From Chloroflexota bacterium (GTDB lineage Bacteria > Chloroflexota > Ktedonobacteria > Ktedonobacterales > JADMIN01), in the NCBI GenBank assembly GCA_021323855.1, contig JAJPKE010000025.1:1-64000 (forward strand): a stretch of 64,000 bases of DNA. The letters run 5' to 3'. Below, piece after piece: positions 43,983-53,022 of the stretch. Positions within the stretch are counted from its first letter, which is position 1, and every line of letters begins with the position of its first letter. The notes beneath the pieces were generated by a model, which was given only the letters and a program-made list of their open reading frames with translations, did not search any database and was not told the DNA's origin. The position numbers were made by a program, and so were the translations under genes.

Positions 43983-46253
43983 GTGGATCAGGGCGACGAA
44001 CAAAGCACAAGCGTACCTACTGGGGTACATACGGCTGATAGCGCCGAAACGGCTGCAATGGTTCCTGGCAACACGAGCAACACCGGAGACGATGGAGCCG
44101 CAACGGCGCCTGCGCCCCAGGTACATGGGACGCCAGCGTCGCCCGATGAACTGGACGATGAACTGGACATTGCACGGGAGGGACAGAAAACGCTGCCCCT
44201 GTCCGCAACGGATACACTAGCGCCGGACGAGGCGGTTGAGCAGGATCAGCAGGCCGATGCTGCTGATCCAACGGAGGAGCAGGGAGACGCATCCACAGAG
44301 AGCGAGGCCGCGCCGGAGCTGGGCGCGTCCGAAACATCTGAAACGCCCGAAACATCGGGGGCTACAGCACCGGACACCGCAAGCGCGAGTGAGGAGCCAT
44401 CACTGACGGAGGCTATCGCAGCCAGCGAATCCGCTGAATCCGCCTCGCCCTCGATGCCGGAGCCAGAAACGCCCGTAGCGGAGCAAAGCGAGGATGCAGA
44501 CGCTTCTACCGAGTCTAAAGCGCCCATGCGGCTGGGCGAGCCGCTGGCAGCGGGAGCGATGGTCGGCCCGTATTTGATTGAGCGTGTGCTGCGCGTGACG
44601 CCGGATGAACATAGCTATCTTGCCATCGGCATCCGGGAGGATGGCGAGCGTGGCCCATATGTTACGCTGGTGGAGCGCGCCGAGGGTGGCTTCAGTGATA
44701 ACGTCTTGCGGCTGATCGCCATGCGGCTGCGTCATCCACGCCTGCTGGCGCCGCGCACGCTCTTTTCGCTGGAAGGGCGCGATTACCTCGTCGTGGAGAC
44801 GCTGGTGGATGAAGACGGCGAACCGGCGCAATTGGTCAGCCAGGGTGGGCGGCTGCCCATCGTCAATGCGCTGACGGCGGGCGCTGGTCTGGCGGATACG
44901 TTGAGCTATCTGCATCGCAACGGCGTGGTACATCTGCATGTCTCGCCGGATACTATCGCTGTCTTCAATGGCCGCGCCTATCTCACTGGCATGGAACAGG
45001 CGAGCTACCTCGATCTGACCACGGCGGATTCGGCATCGTTGACTGCGCGCGACACCAACTTCCTGGCGCGCACGCTGGCGATCATTGGCGATGTGCCACC
45101 CGAAGAGGTTCCTGGCGAGGACCTCGTGCAGGACAACCTGCGGCGCATCGCAGCGCATGGCGCAAGCGATGGTTTCGAGTCTCCTGGTGAACTGGCAGGC
45201 GCCTGTAGTGTCGCGCTGGAGTCGGTGGCGCATGCGCTGCCTAACCTCACGAGCGGGGTTGCAGCGCCGGTGATGCTGGAAACTGCCACGGCCACGACCG
45301 TCGGGCGCGTGCGCTCGCAAAATCAGGATGCCAGCGCCTACGCCACCTTTGACATTACCGATGATTGGACACAGGGTGAGCCGGTAGGGGTCTTCCTAGT
45401 GGCGGACGGCATGGGCGGTGAGGCGCGCGGCGAACTGGCGAGCCGGATTGCCGCGCGCACGGTGCTGGCGGAGATGGCGGCGCACTTTGCGTTGCCCGCG
45501 CTCATCTTGCCCGCGCGCGATCTGGACGACAGCGCAGAGTCGCGCCGCAACAGCGCCCGCGCGGACACCGGCGATGAGAACGACAGCAACAACGGCGAGG
45601 TGAGCAATAGGCAACAGAACGATGCGCAACAGCAGGAAGCATCTGAACTGACCAAAGCATTGGTGCAGGCAGTGGAGCGCGCCAACCAGCAAGTGCGCGA
45701 ACTGGCGCAACAGCTCGGCAAAGTGACTGGGACGACGCTCACTGCCATCGCCGTTCAGGGGCAACGTGCGTCGCTGGCGCACCTGGGCGACAGTCGCGCC
45801 TATCTGTTGCGTGGCGATGTCATGGTGAAGTTGACGGAAGATCACTCGGTGCTGGCGCGGCTGCAAGCGTTGGATCATCCATTGCTCAGCGACCCCGATA
45901 TGTTCATTCCGCGCAATACCCTCTATCGTTCGCTTGGCCAGGAAGAAGAGACTATCCCCGATACGCTGGAGTTTACTCTGGCTCCGGGCGACCGGCTGCT
46001 CCTCTGCTCAGATGGCCTCTGGGATGAACTGGACTCGCAGACGCTGGCGCAGACATTGGCGGGCGCGAAAGACCCGCGTGACTGCACGGAGCAACTGGTG
46101 CGCATGGCCAACGCCGCCGGTGGTAGCGACAATAGCACGGCGGTGGCGGTCTTCGTGCATCCCGTGCTGGACGACGCCGACCGGCCCAGCGTCGCGGATA
46201 TCGCGGACGCTTGGAATCCGCCGGGCATGGCCGGTGAAGACGACGGTCAGTAG
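43983..46253 (+). CDS. Pseudokinase fused to PP2C phosphatase (GTG start)
   Basis: 756 residues. Residues 1-185 are acidic and Ala/Thr/Ser-rich. About 190-420 look like a protein-kinase fold but with the HRD motif changed to HLHVSPDTI and the DFG replaced by TGME, hence a pseudokinase. From about 433 a PP2C domain: RSQNQDA, VFLVADGMGGEARGELAS, LAHLGDSRAYLLRGD, LLCSDGLWDEL and GGSDNSTAVAV, with all metal-binding Asp. A Glu/Asn/Gln-rich linker interrupts the PP2C fold near 510-550. PP2C reverses Ser/Thr phosphorylation, so it is the likely partner of the kinase at 37566. Start GTG 43983 follows GAGGGGG. Confidence 0.9.
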   Translation: MDQGDEQSTSVPTGVHTADSAETAAMVPGNTSNTGDDGAATAPAPQVHGTPASPDELDDELDIAREGQKTLPLSATDTLAPDEAVEQDQQADAADPTEEQGDASTESEAAPELGASETSETPETSGATAPDTASASEEPSLTEAIAASESAESASPSMPEPETPVAEQSEDADASTESKAPMRLGEPLAAGAMVGPYLIERVLRVTPDEHSYLAIGIREDGERGPYVTLVERAEGGFSDNVLRLIAMRLRHPRLLAPRTLFSLEGRDYLVVETLVDEDGEPAQLVSQGGRLPIVNALTAGAGLADTLSYLHRNGVVHLHVSPDTIAVFNGRAYLTGMEQASYLDLTTADSASLTARDTNFLARTLAIIGDVPPEEVPGEDLVQDNLRRIAAHGASDGFESPGELAGACSVALESVAHALPNLTSGVAAPVMLETATATTVGRVRSQNQDASAYATFDITDDWTQGEPVGVFLVADGMGGEARGELASRIAARTVLAEMAAHFALPALILPARDLDDSAESRRNSARADTGDENDSNNGEVSNRQQNDAQQQEASELTKALVQAVERANQQVRELAQQLGKVTGTTLTAIAVQGQRASLAHLGDSRAYLLRGDVMVKLTEDHSVLARLQALDHPLLSDPDMFIPRNTLYRSLGQEEETIPDTLEFTLAPGDRLLLCSDGLWDELDSQTLAQTLAGAKDPRDCTEQLVRMANAAGGSDNSTAVAVFVHPVLDDADRPSVADIADAWNPPGMAGEDDGQ

Positions 46254-46336
46254 GCGCGTATACCCGGCGCTTCGCTATGTGGAATTGTCAGGCGATCTCG
46301 CCGAGAGAGCCAGGATACTAGCCAGGATTGATGCGC

Positions 46337-48004
46337 ATGATACGTCCGGATTTTTACGCTGTGCTTGGGGTTGCGCCCGCCGCCTCAGCCGAAGAGATTC
46401 GCCAGGCGTACTATCAGCTTGCCCGCCAGCATCACCCCGATGCTGGCGCCAGCGATGCCGATGCCGAACGCTTCAAGATCATCAACGAGGCCTATCGGGT
46501 GCTGAGTACGCCCCAGTTGCGCGTCGCCTATGACAATGCGCTGCTCATGATGGGGCAACATCAGGCAAACCAGACGAGTCAGTCTGGTCGGGCGCGTCCG
46601 GTGGATTCTGCGCCGCTCACTAGAACCCAGACCACCGCGCCGGTCATGCCATCGGTCTTCCCCTCGTTGGGCCTTCAGGTGACGCTGGGGCAGCAGCGCA
46701 TTCTGCCTCTGCGCGAGATGACACGCTGCTATCTGCTGACGGAACTTGGCCCATTGAGCGAGCCAGCCATCATTGACCCACAGCCGCTGGACCTGGCGCT
46801 GCTGGTGGATCGTTCCAGTTCGATGCGAGGCGCGAAGATTTTCGAAGCGATACGCGCTCTCCAATCCATCCTCGATCAACTGCACATGGATGACCTGCTC
46901 ACCATTGTCCTCTTCGATGACTTCGCCGAAGTGATCGCCGACGGCGAGACGCCACGTGGGCGACCGGGCATCGAAGAGGCGCTCAAAGGCGTGATGGTGC
47001 GGGGTAGCACTGAACTGGCGAAAGGACTGGAAACCACGCTGGACCGGCTGGCGGCGCATCGCTCGCATAGCCGCGCCGCCAGCCTCGTCTTGCTGACGGA
47101 TGGGCACACCTACGGCGACGAGCAGCGCTGCCTCGAACTGGCGGCGAAGGCGCGCGAAATTGGCGTCTCGATTACCACACTCGGCCTGGGGGTAGACTGG
47201 AATCGCTCATTGCTGGACCGGCTGGCGGCGATCAGCGGTGGCAGCGCGAACTATGTGCAGCAGCCGGCAGACCTCACCGAGCATTTCGAGGCAGTGGTTC
47301 GGCGGCTGCGCGCAACGCTGGCGCTGAGCATACGCCAGACCTTCGAGCCGGCCCCTGGTGTGCGCATCACCCGCGCCACGCGCGTTTCGCCCGATATCGC
47401 GCAGGCGTTCAGCGTTCCCACCGGCCAGCTCTCCCTCGATACCGGCAGCAGCGATCCGTTGACGGTGGAGTTGGGGGCGCTGGCGGGGCGACCGGACCTT
47501 GAGACGGCGGCGGTGCTGTGGGAGACGCTGCTCGATCCACGGCAGATCACCACCAACCACCAGGGCGCGTATCAGGTGGGGCGACTGCACGCTACCTATA
47601 TCTCGACCCAGCACAATCATCAGGTGGAGCGGTTGGGACAAGAGATTGCCATTCCAGTGAACACGGGCGGCGCGACTGAGCCGTTCAATGACGATGTGCG
47701 ACTGGCGCTGCAAATCGTTACGGCGTATCGCTGCCAGGCGCAGGCCGATACACTGGCGCAGACTGGCAAACCGGCGGAGGCGCAGGCGCAACTGGACACC
47801 GCCGCGCTGCGCCTGCGCAACGCTGGCTCCCCAGATTTGGCGGCGCAGGCGCAACAGGCAGCGCAAACGCTGAGTGGCGCGCTTGCGAAGAACGATATGC
47901 AGAACGATATGCAGGTGGTAGAAGAAATGCTGCGCGTGCGCTATGGCACGAAAAACCTCGGCCTCTTCCATCGCCTGCGCCAGAGCGCCAAACACAAGCC
48001 ATAA
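46337..48004 (+). CDS. J-domain and vWA protein
   Basis: 555 residues from ATG 46337, chosen for CCAGGA nine bases upstream; ATG 46331 is also possible. Residues 1-70 form a DnaJ J domain: FYAVLGVAPAASAEEIRQAYYQLARQHHPD (HPD at 33-35, given from residue 5) and FKIINEAYRVLSTP. Then a vWA domain: LDLALLVDRSSSMRG with Asp158 and the DxSxS metal site, GSTELAKGLE and LVLLTDGHTYGDE. The C-terminal region is helical with no other domain. vWA proteins assemble complexes; a J domain would recruit Hsp70. It is 83 bases downstream of the phosphatase and probably in the same operon. Confidence 0.92.
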   Translation: MIRPDFYAVLGVAPAASAEEIRQAYYQLARQHHPDAGASDADAERFKIINEAYRVLSTPQLRVAYDNALLMMGQHQANQTSQSGRARPVDSAPLTRTQTTAPVMPSVFPSLGLQVTLGQQRILPLREMTRCYLLTELGPLSEPAIIDPQPLDLALLVDRSSSMRGAKIFEAIRALQSILDQLHMDDLLTIVLFDDFAEVIADGETPRGRPGIEEALKGVMVRGSTELAKGLETTLDRLAAHRSHSRAASLVLLTDGHTYGDEQRCLELAAKAREIGVSITTLGLGVDWNRSLLDRLAAISGGSANYVQQPADLTEHFEAVVRRLRATLALSIRQTFEPAPGVRITRATRVSPDIAQAFSVPTGQLSLDTGSSDPLTVELGALAGRPDLETAAVLWETLLDPRQITTNHQGAYQVGRLHATYISTQHNHQVERLGQEIAIPVNTGGATEPFNDDVRLALQIVTAYRCQAQADTLAQTGKPAEAQAQLDTAALRLRNAGSPDLAAQAQQAAQTLSGALAKNDMQNDMQVVEEMLRVRYGTKNLGLFHRLRQSAKHKP

Positions 48005-48128
48005 CAGCGGGAAACCTGGCGGACAGGAATGTCTGCCCCACCAATCCCATAACCCTGTATGAATTGGTATTATTTCTTCGAGATACACTTCTCAGACGTG
48101 CTCTCAGACATTTCAGGAAGGTGTGGAT

Positions 48129-48878
48129 ATGGCAGACGAGCAGCAACCGATGGTCCGCTATGATCTGAGTGGGCGAGTGGCGCTGATTCCTGGCGGGCTG
48201 GGCGGCGCTGGTCAGGCGATCTCGCGCGCCTTTCTGGAGTCTGGCGCGGTGGTCGTCGCCGCCGGACGCAGTGAGCATGCTGGCAACGGCGACCCGTTCC
48301 GCGAACAATTGGGCGACCTGGCGGAGCGGTTCAGCGTCTATCGCGCCGATGTCACCGATGAGGCGGAGGTCGAATCGCTGGTCTGGTCTGTAGTGGAGCG
48401 GCACCATCGCCTCGATATCCTGGTCAATCTGGTCGGCGGCTGGATGGCTGGTCAGCCGATTACCGGGCTGGAATACAGCACATGGGAGCGCATGCTCGAC
48501 ATCAACCTCAATGCGGCGTTCCTGCTTGCCAAACATGCCGCTCGCCCGATGACCCAGCAGAACTGGGGACGTATCATCCATGTCTCGTCGCGGGCCGCGC
48601 GCAGCGGTCGCCGCAACGCCGCCGCCTACGCCATCGCCAAGAATGCCGTGGTGACGCTGGCGGAGGTGCAGGCCGAGGAACTGCGCGACGCCAACATCAC
48701 CGTCAACGCCATCTTGCCGAGCATCATAGATACGCCAGCCAATCGCGCCAGCATGCCCGGCTCCGATTTCAGCCGCTGGCCCAAAGCTGAGGAGGTTGCG
48801 CGTGTGCTGCTCTTCCTCGCCTCGGAGGACGCCAAACTCATCAGCGGCGCAAGTATTCCCGTCTATGGGCGTGGCTGA
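48129..48878 (+). CDS. Short-chain dehydrogenase/reductase (SDR)
   Basis: 249 residues from ATG 48129 (AGGAAGG seven bases upstream). GRVALIPGGLGGAGQAISRAF is a Rossmann dinucleotide site, variant of TGxxxGIG. DILVNLVGGWM is the structural motif; HVSSRAARSGRRNAAAYAIAK holds Ser and YxxxK. The end PVYGRG is normal for the classical type. Unlike the earlier SDR, the NNAG motif is altered to NLVG. It is not obviously linked to the neighbouring cluster. Confidence 0.88.
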   Translation: MADEQQPMVRYDLSGRVALIPGGLGGAGQAISRAFLESGAVVVAAGRSEHAGNGDPFREQLGDLAERFSVYRADVTDEAEVESLVWSVVERHHRLDILVNLVGGWMAGQPITGLEYSTWERMLDINLNAAFLLAKHAARPMTQQNWGRIIHVSSRAARSGRRNAAAYAIAKNAVVTLAEVQAEELRDANITVNAILPSIIDTPANRASMPGSDFSRWPKAEEVARVLLFLASEDAKLISGASIPVYGRG

Positions 48879-48989
48879 ATAGTGAATAGTGAATAGGCTT
48901 GAACGTTCCAGACCAAGCTGAATGACGTGATTGCAGAGGACATTGCAGGAGTTTGCACGAGTTTGCCGAAGATCGGAGGGTATGCTGCC

Positions 48990-49943
48990 ATGCCATCGAA
49001 CCGTCCCATCAACCGCACGATTCACGTCAAGCGCGAGCAATGGCATCTGGCGTGGGATAAGAGCATCACGCCCATCGCCTTCATCGAATCCGGCGAGACG
49101 GTGGAGTTCAGCCTGATGGATGCCTCCTGTGGGCAGATCGGCCCGGACTCCAGTGTAGATACTATTCGCGCGCTGGATTTTTCGCGGGTAGATCAGGTGA
49201 ATGGACCGATTTATGTCGAAGGCGCAGCGCCAGGGGATACGCTTCAGATCGAATTCCTCAGCTTTGAACCGGCGGAGTGGGGGTGGACGGCGATCATCCC
49301 TGGCTTTGGCCTGCTGGCGGATGAGTTCACCGAACCAGCGATTCATATCTGGCATCTAGAAGACGGCTGGGCGGAGTTTGTGCCTGGCGTGCGTATCCCG
49401 CTGGCGCCGTTCTGCGGCGAGGTGGGGCTAGCGCCCGGCCAGCCAGGCGCGCTCTCGACCATTCCACCCTATCGCCACGGCGGCAACCTCGATACCAAGC
49501 ATCTCACGGCGGGTAGCACGCTCTACCTGCCGGTGGAGGCATCCGGCGCGCTCTTTTCGCTGGGCGATGGACACGCGGCGCAGGGCGACGGCGAGGTCTG
49601 TGGCACGGCCATCGAGACGCCGATGCACGCTACTGTGCGCCTGAGCGTGCGCAAAGACTATCCGGTGCAGGCGCCGCAACTCGTCACCGCCGGTCCCCTG
49701 AACCCGCACGCCAATATCGCGCCGTACTACGCGACCACCGGCGTTGGCCCCGATCTGATGGAGGCAACGCGCGACGCCGTGCGCCAGATGATCGCGCACC
49801 TGGAACGGCGCTATGGTCTCTCCCACACAGACGCCTATATGCTGTGCAGCGTGGCAGTGGACCTCAAAATCTGCGAAGTGGTGGATGCGCCGCACTGGGT
49901 CGTCGGCGCGTTCCTGCCGGAGAGCCTCTTTGCCAGCGAGTAA
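48990..49943 (+). CDS. Acetamidase/formamidase family hydrolase
   Basis: 317 residues. ATG 48990 follows GGAGGG at nine bases. GETVEFSLMDASCGQIGP, FGLLADEFTEPAIHIW, PPYRHGGNLDTKHLTAGSTLYLPV (from residue 169) and GDGHAAQGDGEVCGTAIE are hallmarks of FmdA/AmdA enzymes, which hydrolyse formamide or acetamide to the acid and ammonia. The conserved GGNxD and GDGHAAQGDGE runs are intact. No signal peptide. Follows the SDR gene by 111 bases. Confidence 0.93.
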   Translation: MPSNRPINRTIHVKREQWHLAWDKSITPIAFIESGETVEFSLMDASCGQIGPDSSVDTIRALDFSRVDQVNGPIYVEGAAPGDTLQIEFLSFEPAEWGWTAIIPGFGLLADEFTEPAIHIWHLEDGWAEFVPGVRIPLAPFCGEVGLAPGQPGALSTIPPYRHGGNLDTKHLTAGSTLYLPVEASGALFSLGDGHAAQGDGEVCGTAIETPMHATVRLSVRKDYPVQAPQLVTAGPLNPHANIAPYYATTGVGPDLMEATRDAVRQMIAHLERRYGLSHTDAYMLCSVAVDLKICEVVDAPHWVVGAFLPESLFASE

Positions 49944-49959
49944 ACACCCGCAAGGGTGA

Positions 49960-49977
49960 GGATGTAAAATCATCCTT
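49960..49977 (+). terminator. Possible terminator after amidase gene
   Basis: AGGATG-TAAAAT-CATCCT with outer CGCA/TGCG partly paired across a bulge, 16 bases after the stop. GGTATTTCTTG follows. Moderate support. Confidence 0.45.
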
Positions 49978-49995
49978 GCGCGGTATTTCTTGCTT

Positions 49996-50025
49996 TGCCG
50001 TTCCCCAAGAAACTACGTTATGATA
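49996..50025 (+). promoter_or_regulatory. Candidate promoter for SCO gene
   Basis: TTGCCG (49996-50001), 18 bases, TATGAT (50020-50025). It would give a leader of about 115 bases to the SCO gene. Confidence 0.4.
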
Positions 50026-50148
50026 CACTCGACAAGCACCTTTGAGCGTGCCAAGCGTATCCGCATGCCAATTTACCCGCCTACTTTGCATTCTTCCTGG
50101 CATGTGGATCACGGAATAATTTGTAGCGATTCGTAGCGAGGCGAAGCG

Positions 50149-51327
50149 ATGGCAGATGGCACACACGACGTTTCCCGTTCCAAAAGCGCCCAGGCAATGC
50201 AGGAAGCATCAAGCACGTCGCAACCGAAAGCGGCTCATGCAGATAAGGGGTCATCGCCCATCTCCATCTCATCGGGATTGAAGCTGCTGAGAGACCAGCG
50301 GTACCCCAAATGGTTCAACTGGCTCATTCCGGGTCTGGTCGTCTTGCTGCTGCTCAGCGGCATCATCGTCGTGGTGCAACGGGTGCGCGCGGCGCAGAAT
50401 CCACCGCAATCAGCGCAGGAGGCCGCCTACCAGGAGGCGCTCAAAGAGGGCGTCTCGTTGGGAAATATCCCGGCGCCAGCATTCTCATTGCCGGACCAGA
50501 CTGGGACTACTATTTCGCTTGCGCAACTCCACGGGCATCCCACCGTCCTCACATTTTTTGACTCTGTATGCCCTCATGCCGACTGCTCGCTGATTGCCGA
50601 ATACATCAACTGGACGGCGAAAGATATGGGCGTCAAGAGCGCCGATGTCAATTGGGTGGCGCTGAGCATTGATCCCTGGCACGATACGCCTGCCACCGCC
50701 AAAACTTTCCTCAGCACCCGCCAGGTGACGATTCCACTCCATTATCTGCTTGGCAACCTTGCACAGATGACACCACTCTGGCAGGGCTATCACATGCAGG
50801 CGATCCTGCAACCCGATGGCGTGGTCGTCCACACGACTGGAATCTACGTCCTTGATGCCCAGGGACGTGAGAACATGTTCTTCGACGAAGGGTTCGACCC
50901 CCAGGCACTGAGCGCGTATCTGCTGCATATGCTTGCCCAACCCGGCAACACGGCTGGCGCTGCGGCAACCGCTGGCGCAGGGCAGCCCACCGGCACGAGC
51001 AACCAGAGCCGGACAGTCAACGGCATGACCATCTCGTTGACGGAGACACCGGGCCAGTTCGGCACCTATACCTTTACTGCGACGGTTCTGGGCAGTGACG
51101 GCACTCCGCTGGAAGGCGCGCAGGTAAACCTCGATCTGACGATGACGGCCATGCCCATGACGCCGTTGCACGTCACACTGAATCCCCTGAATCCGCCAGT
51201 GCCAGGGAGCTATCAGGCGCAGGGGGTCGTCTCCATGAACGGTCAGTGGCAGGTGACGGTTCACGTACTGCCACCCGGCGCGGCGCAACCGACCCAAACC
51301 ACCTTCACGTTTACCGCTAAATACTAA
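50149..51327 (+). CDS. SCO1-like thioredoxin-fold protein fused to YtkA-like domain
   Basis: 392 residues. One N-terminal transmembrane helix (WLIPGLVVLLLLSGIIVVVQ) anchors the protein outside. The SCO domain (about 100-260) has PAFSLPDQTGTTISLAQLHG, LTFFDSVCPHADCSLIAEY with Cys141 and Cys146, ALSIDPWHDTPATAKTF and His227 in VVHTTGIYVLD. SCO proteins deliver copper to cytochrome oxidase with a CxxxC pair; here the pair is CxxxxC. The C-terminal part (about 290-392) resembles a YtkA/FixH-like beta domain (VNLDLTMTAMPM and YQAQGVVSMNGQWQVTVHV). Function in copper or redox chemistry is inferred. Confidence 0.86.
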   Translation: MADGTHDVSRSKSAQAMQEASSTSQPKAAHADKGSSPISISSGLKLLRDQRYPKWFNWLIPGLVVLLLLSGIIVVVQRVRAAQNPPQSAQEAAYQEALKEGVSLGNIPAPAFSLPDQTGTTISLAQLHGHPTVLTFFDSVCPHADCSLIAEYINWTAKDMGVKSADVNWVALSIDPWHDTPATAKTFLSTRQVTIPLHYLLGNLAQMTPLWQGYHMQAILQPDGVVVHTTGIYVLDAQGRENMFFDEGFDPQALSAYLLHMLAQPGNTAGAAATAGAGQPTGTSNQSRTVNGMTISLTETPGQFGTYTFTATVLGSDGTPLEGAQVNLDLTMTAMPMTPLHVTLNPLNPPVPGSYQAQGVVSMNGQWQVTVHVLPPGAAQPTQTTFTFTAKY

Positions 51328-51330
51328 GAA

Positions 51331-51371
51331 GCCCCCACCCCCTCCCCCGTGTGCGGGAGAGGGGAGCCAGA
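51331..51371 (+). repeat. REP-like palindromic repeat, copy 3
   Basis: CCCCCTCCCCC and GTGCGGGAGAGGGGAGCC, related to the copies at 14268 and 16050. It lies between convergent genes, 4 bases after the SCO stop, and could also act as a terminator. Confidence 0.5.
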
Positions 51372-51398
51372 CAGGGACCGGCGAATTCATTCGCCGGG

Positions 51399-52862
51399 CT
51401 ACGTCCCCGGAATCGAGGCAGAGCCGGGCGCGGGGTACTGCGGCAGCACCAGCGGCGGACGGGGCGGCTGACTGAAATCGAAGTCGTTCAGCAGGTTGCC
51501 CAGAATTGACACATTCTCGCGCACATCCGGGCGCGGGTCTGGCCGCCCGTCGGTCTTGGGATCGAGCCGCTGCCCGCCCATGAAGTCGTCCTCGATGAAC
51601 TTGAGATAAGCGTCGAAGCTCAGCGTCTGATGGTCAATGTAGCCGCGCTTGGCATACGGGCTGATGACCAACCCCGGCACGCGCAGCCCATAGCCATTCT
51701 CGTCCACGTTTGGCGGAACGACATGATCGTAGAAGCCGCCCCAGTCGTCCCAGGACAGGAAGATTGCCGTGCTATTCCACTCTGGCCCCTGCATTGCAGC
51801 ATTGATGAGTTGCGTCACATACGCCTGCCCCCTGCTGATTGAGGCCGGTGGATGCTCGCTGTCAGCCCCGTTGGGCACCACCCACGAAACATCGGGCAGC
51901 GTGCCGTTCTTCGCCGCTGTGAGGTAGTTTTCCACCGGCTGGATATTGCCAAGCTGGCCGTCCTGACGCACGGTGTCGAAATAGGGCAGCGGATTCCAGA
52001 TTTCCGGCACGTTCACCTTCTGCGGCTGTGGCGTGCAACTTTCCTGGTCGTCTGCGCAATCCGGCTGCGTCCCCTGGTCCAGATAATAGGCCCAACTGAC
52101 GTTGAATTTATACATGAGGTAGGTGAGATCGGTCCAGGCGTAGTCCGGCGTCTGCCCCTTGCCCTTCTTGCCAAGCTGTGCCGGTGATTGGAGCGCGTTC
52201 GTGCAACTCATCGGGTCGCCAGGGCGGCTGCACTTGGCGGACCAGGCGGAGACCATGAAGAGATGCTCGGGCAGGCTCCATGAAGCGTTCGGCTCAAACA
52301 TGTGGTCTTGCAGCACGAAGTTCTGTGCGTAGGCCCAGTAATTGGGGATTTCGCGCGCATCATGCCAGCCCATCACATCAGGCACCGTCGAGTTGGTGCA
52401 GGCAGGGTTGTTCGGGTCGGTGCAGCCGCGTCTGCCCTTCTCGGCCTCCCCGATGAAGCCGTCCATCTTGCCGCCGTCAATGTCTGCCGTGGCGTTGGCC
52501 TGCCCGTGTGGACCGCCGCCATTCACGTCATTGGGGTTGTGATAGGGCTTGTCACAGGCGCCGGTTTTGGGATTCGGCACGCAGACGGTGGGGACGCCAT
52601 TCTGCATGGGAATGCCGTCGGCGCCGGGATAGGTGCCAAAATACGTGTCGAAGGAACGGTTCTCCTGCATGATGATAATGATATGCTTGATCTTATAGGC
52701 CGCCTGTGCCGGTGGCTTCTGCGTCGTCGAGCTGCTACAGGCCGCCACCAGCGGCAGCGCCACGCAGAGCAGGAGCAGCGCGCCGCCACACCAGACGCGC
52801 GCCAGCCGTCCTTGCCAGGGTGGTCGCCTCAATCGCAATCCGCCAGATGATGCACGCTTCAT
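51399..52862 (-). CDS. Lipoprotein phosphoesterase (phospholipase C / acid phosphatase family)
   Basis: 487 residues. Signal peptide with lipobox PLVAAC near residue 42 suggests a lipoprotein. The family motifs [20 protein letters not shown] (N-terminal metal and Thr/Ser site region), [17 protein letters not shown] and [17 protein letters not shown] are those of the phosphoesterase family PF04185, which includes bacterial phospholipase C and AcpA-type acid phosphatases. Substrate not determinable. Convergent to the SCO gene. Confidence 0.92.
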   Translation of the reverse strand: MKRASSGGLRLRRPPWQGRLARVWCGGALLLLCVALPLVAACSSSTTQKPPAQAAYKIKHIIIIMQENRSFDTYFGTYPGADGIPMQNGVPTVCVPNPKTGACDKPYHNPNDVNGGGPHGQANATADIDGGKMDGFIGEAEKGRRGCTDPNNPACTNSTVPDVMGWHDAREIPNYWAYAQNFVLQDHMFEPNASWSLPEHLFMVSAWSAKCSRPGDPMSCTNALQSPAQLGKKGKGQTPDYAWTDLTYLMYKFNVSWAYYLDQGTQPDCADDQESCTPQPQKVNVPEIWNPLPYFDTVRQDGQLGNIQPVENYLTAAKNGTLPDVSWVVPNGADSEHPPASISRGQAYVTQLINAAMQGPEWNSTAIFLSWDDWGGFYDHVVPPNVDENGYGLRVPGLVISPYAKRGYIDHQTLSFDAYLKFIEDDFMGGQRLDPKTDGRPDPRPDVRENVSILGNLLNDFDFSQPPRPPLVLPQYPAPGSASIPGT

Positions 52863-53022
52863 ACGCTTTTGGTCTCCTTTCGCTCTCTAAGCCCTGATGG
52901 CAGGCTCGATAACTACGATACAACACTAGCTCGATAGAGCAAGCGCAGCCGATATAGGCGTAGGTATGCCATGAGAGCATGAGAGTCTGTTGAACGGGAG
53001 ATTAGGATGCCCTGAGAGACGA

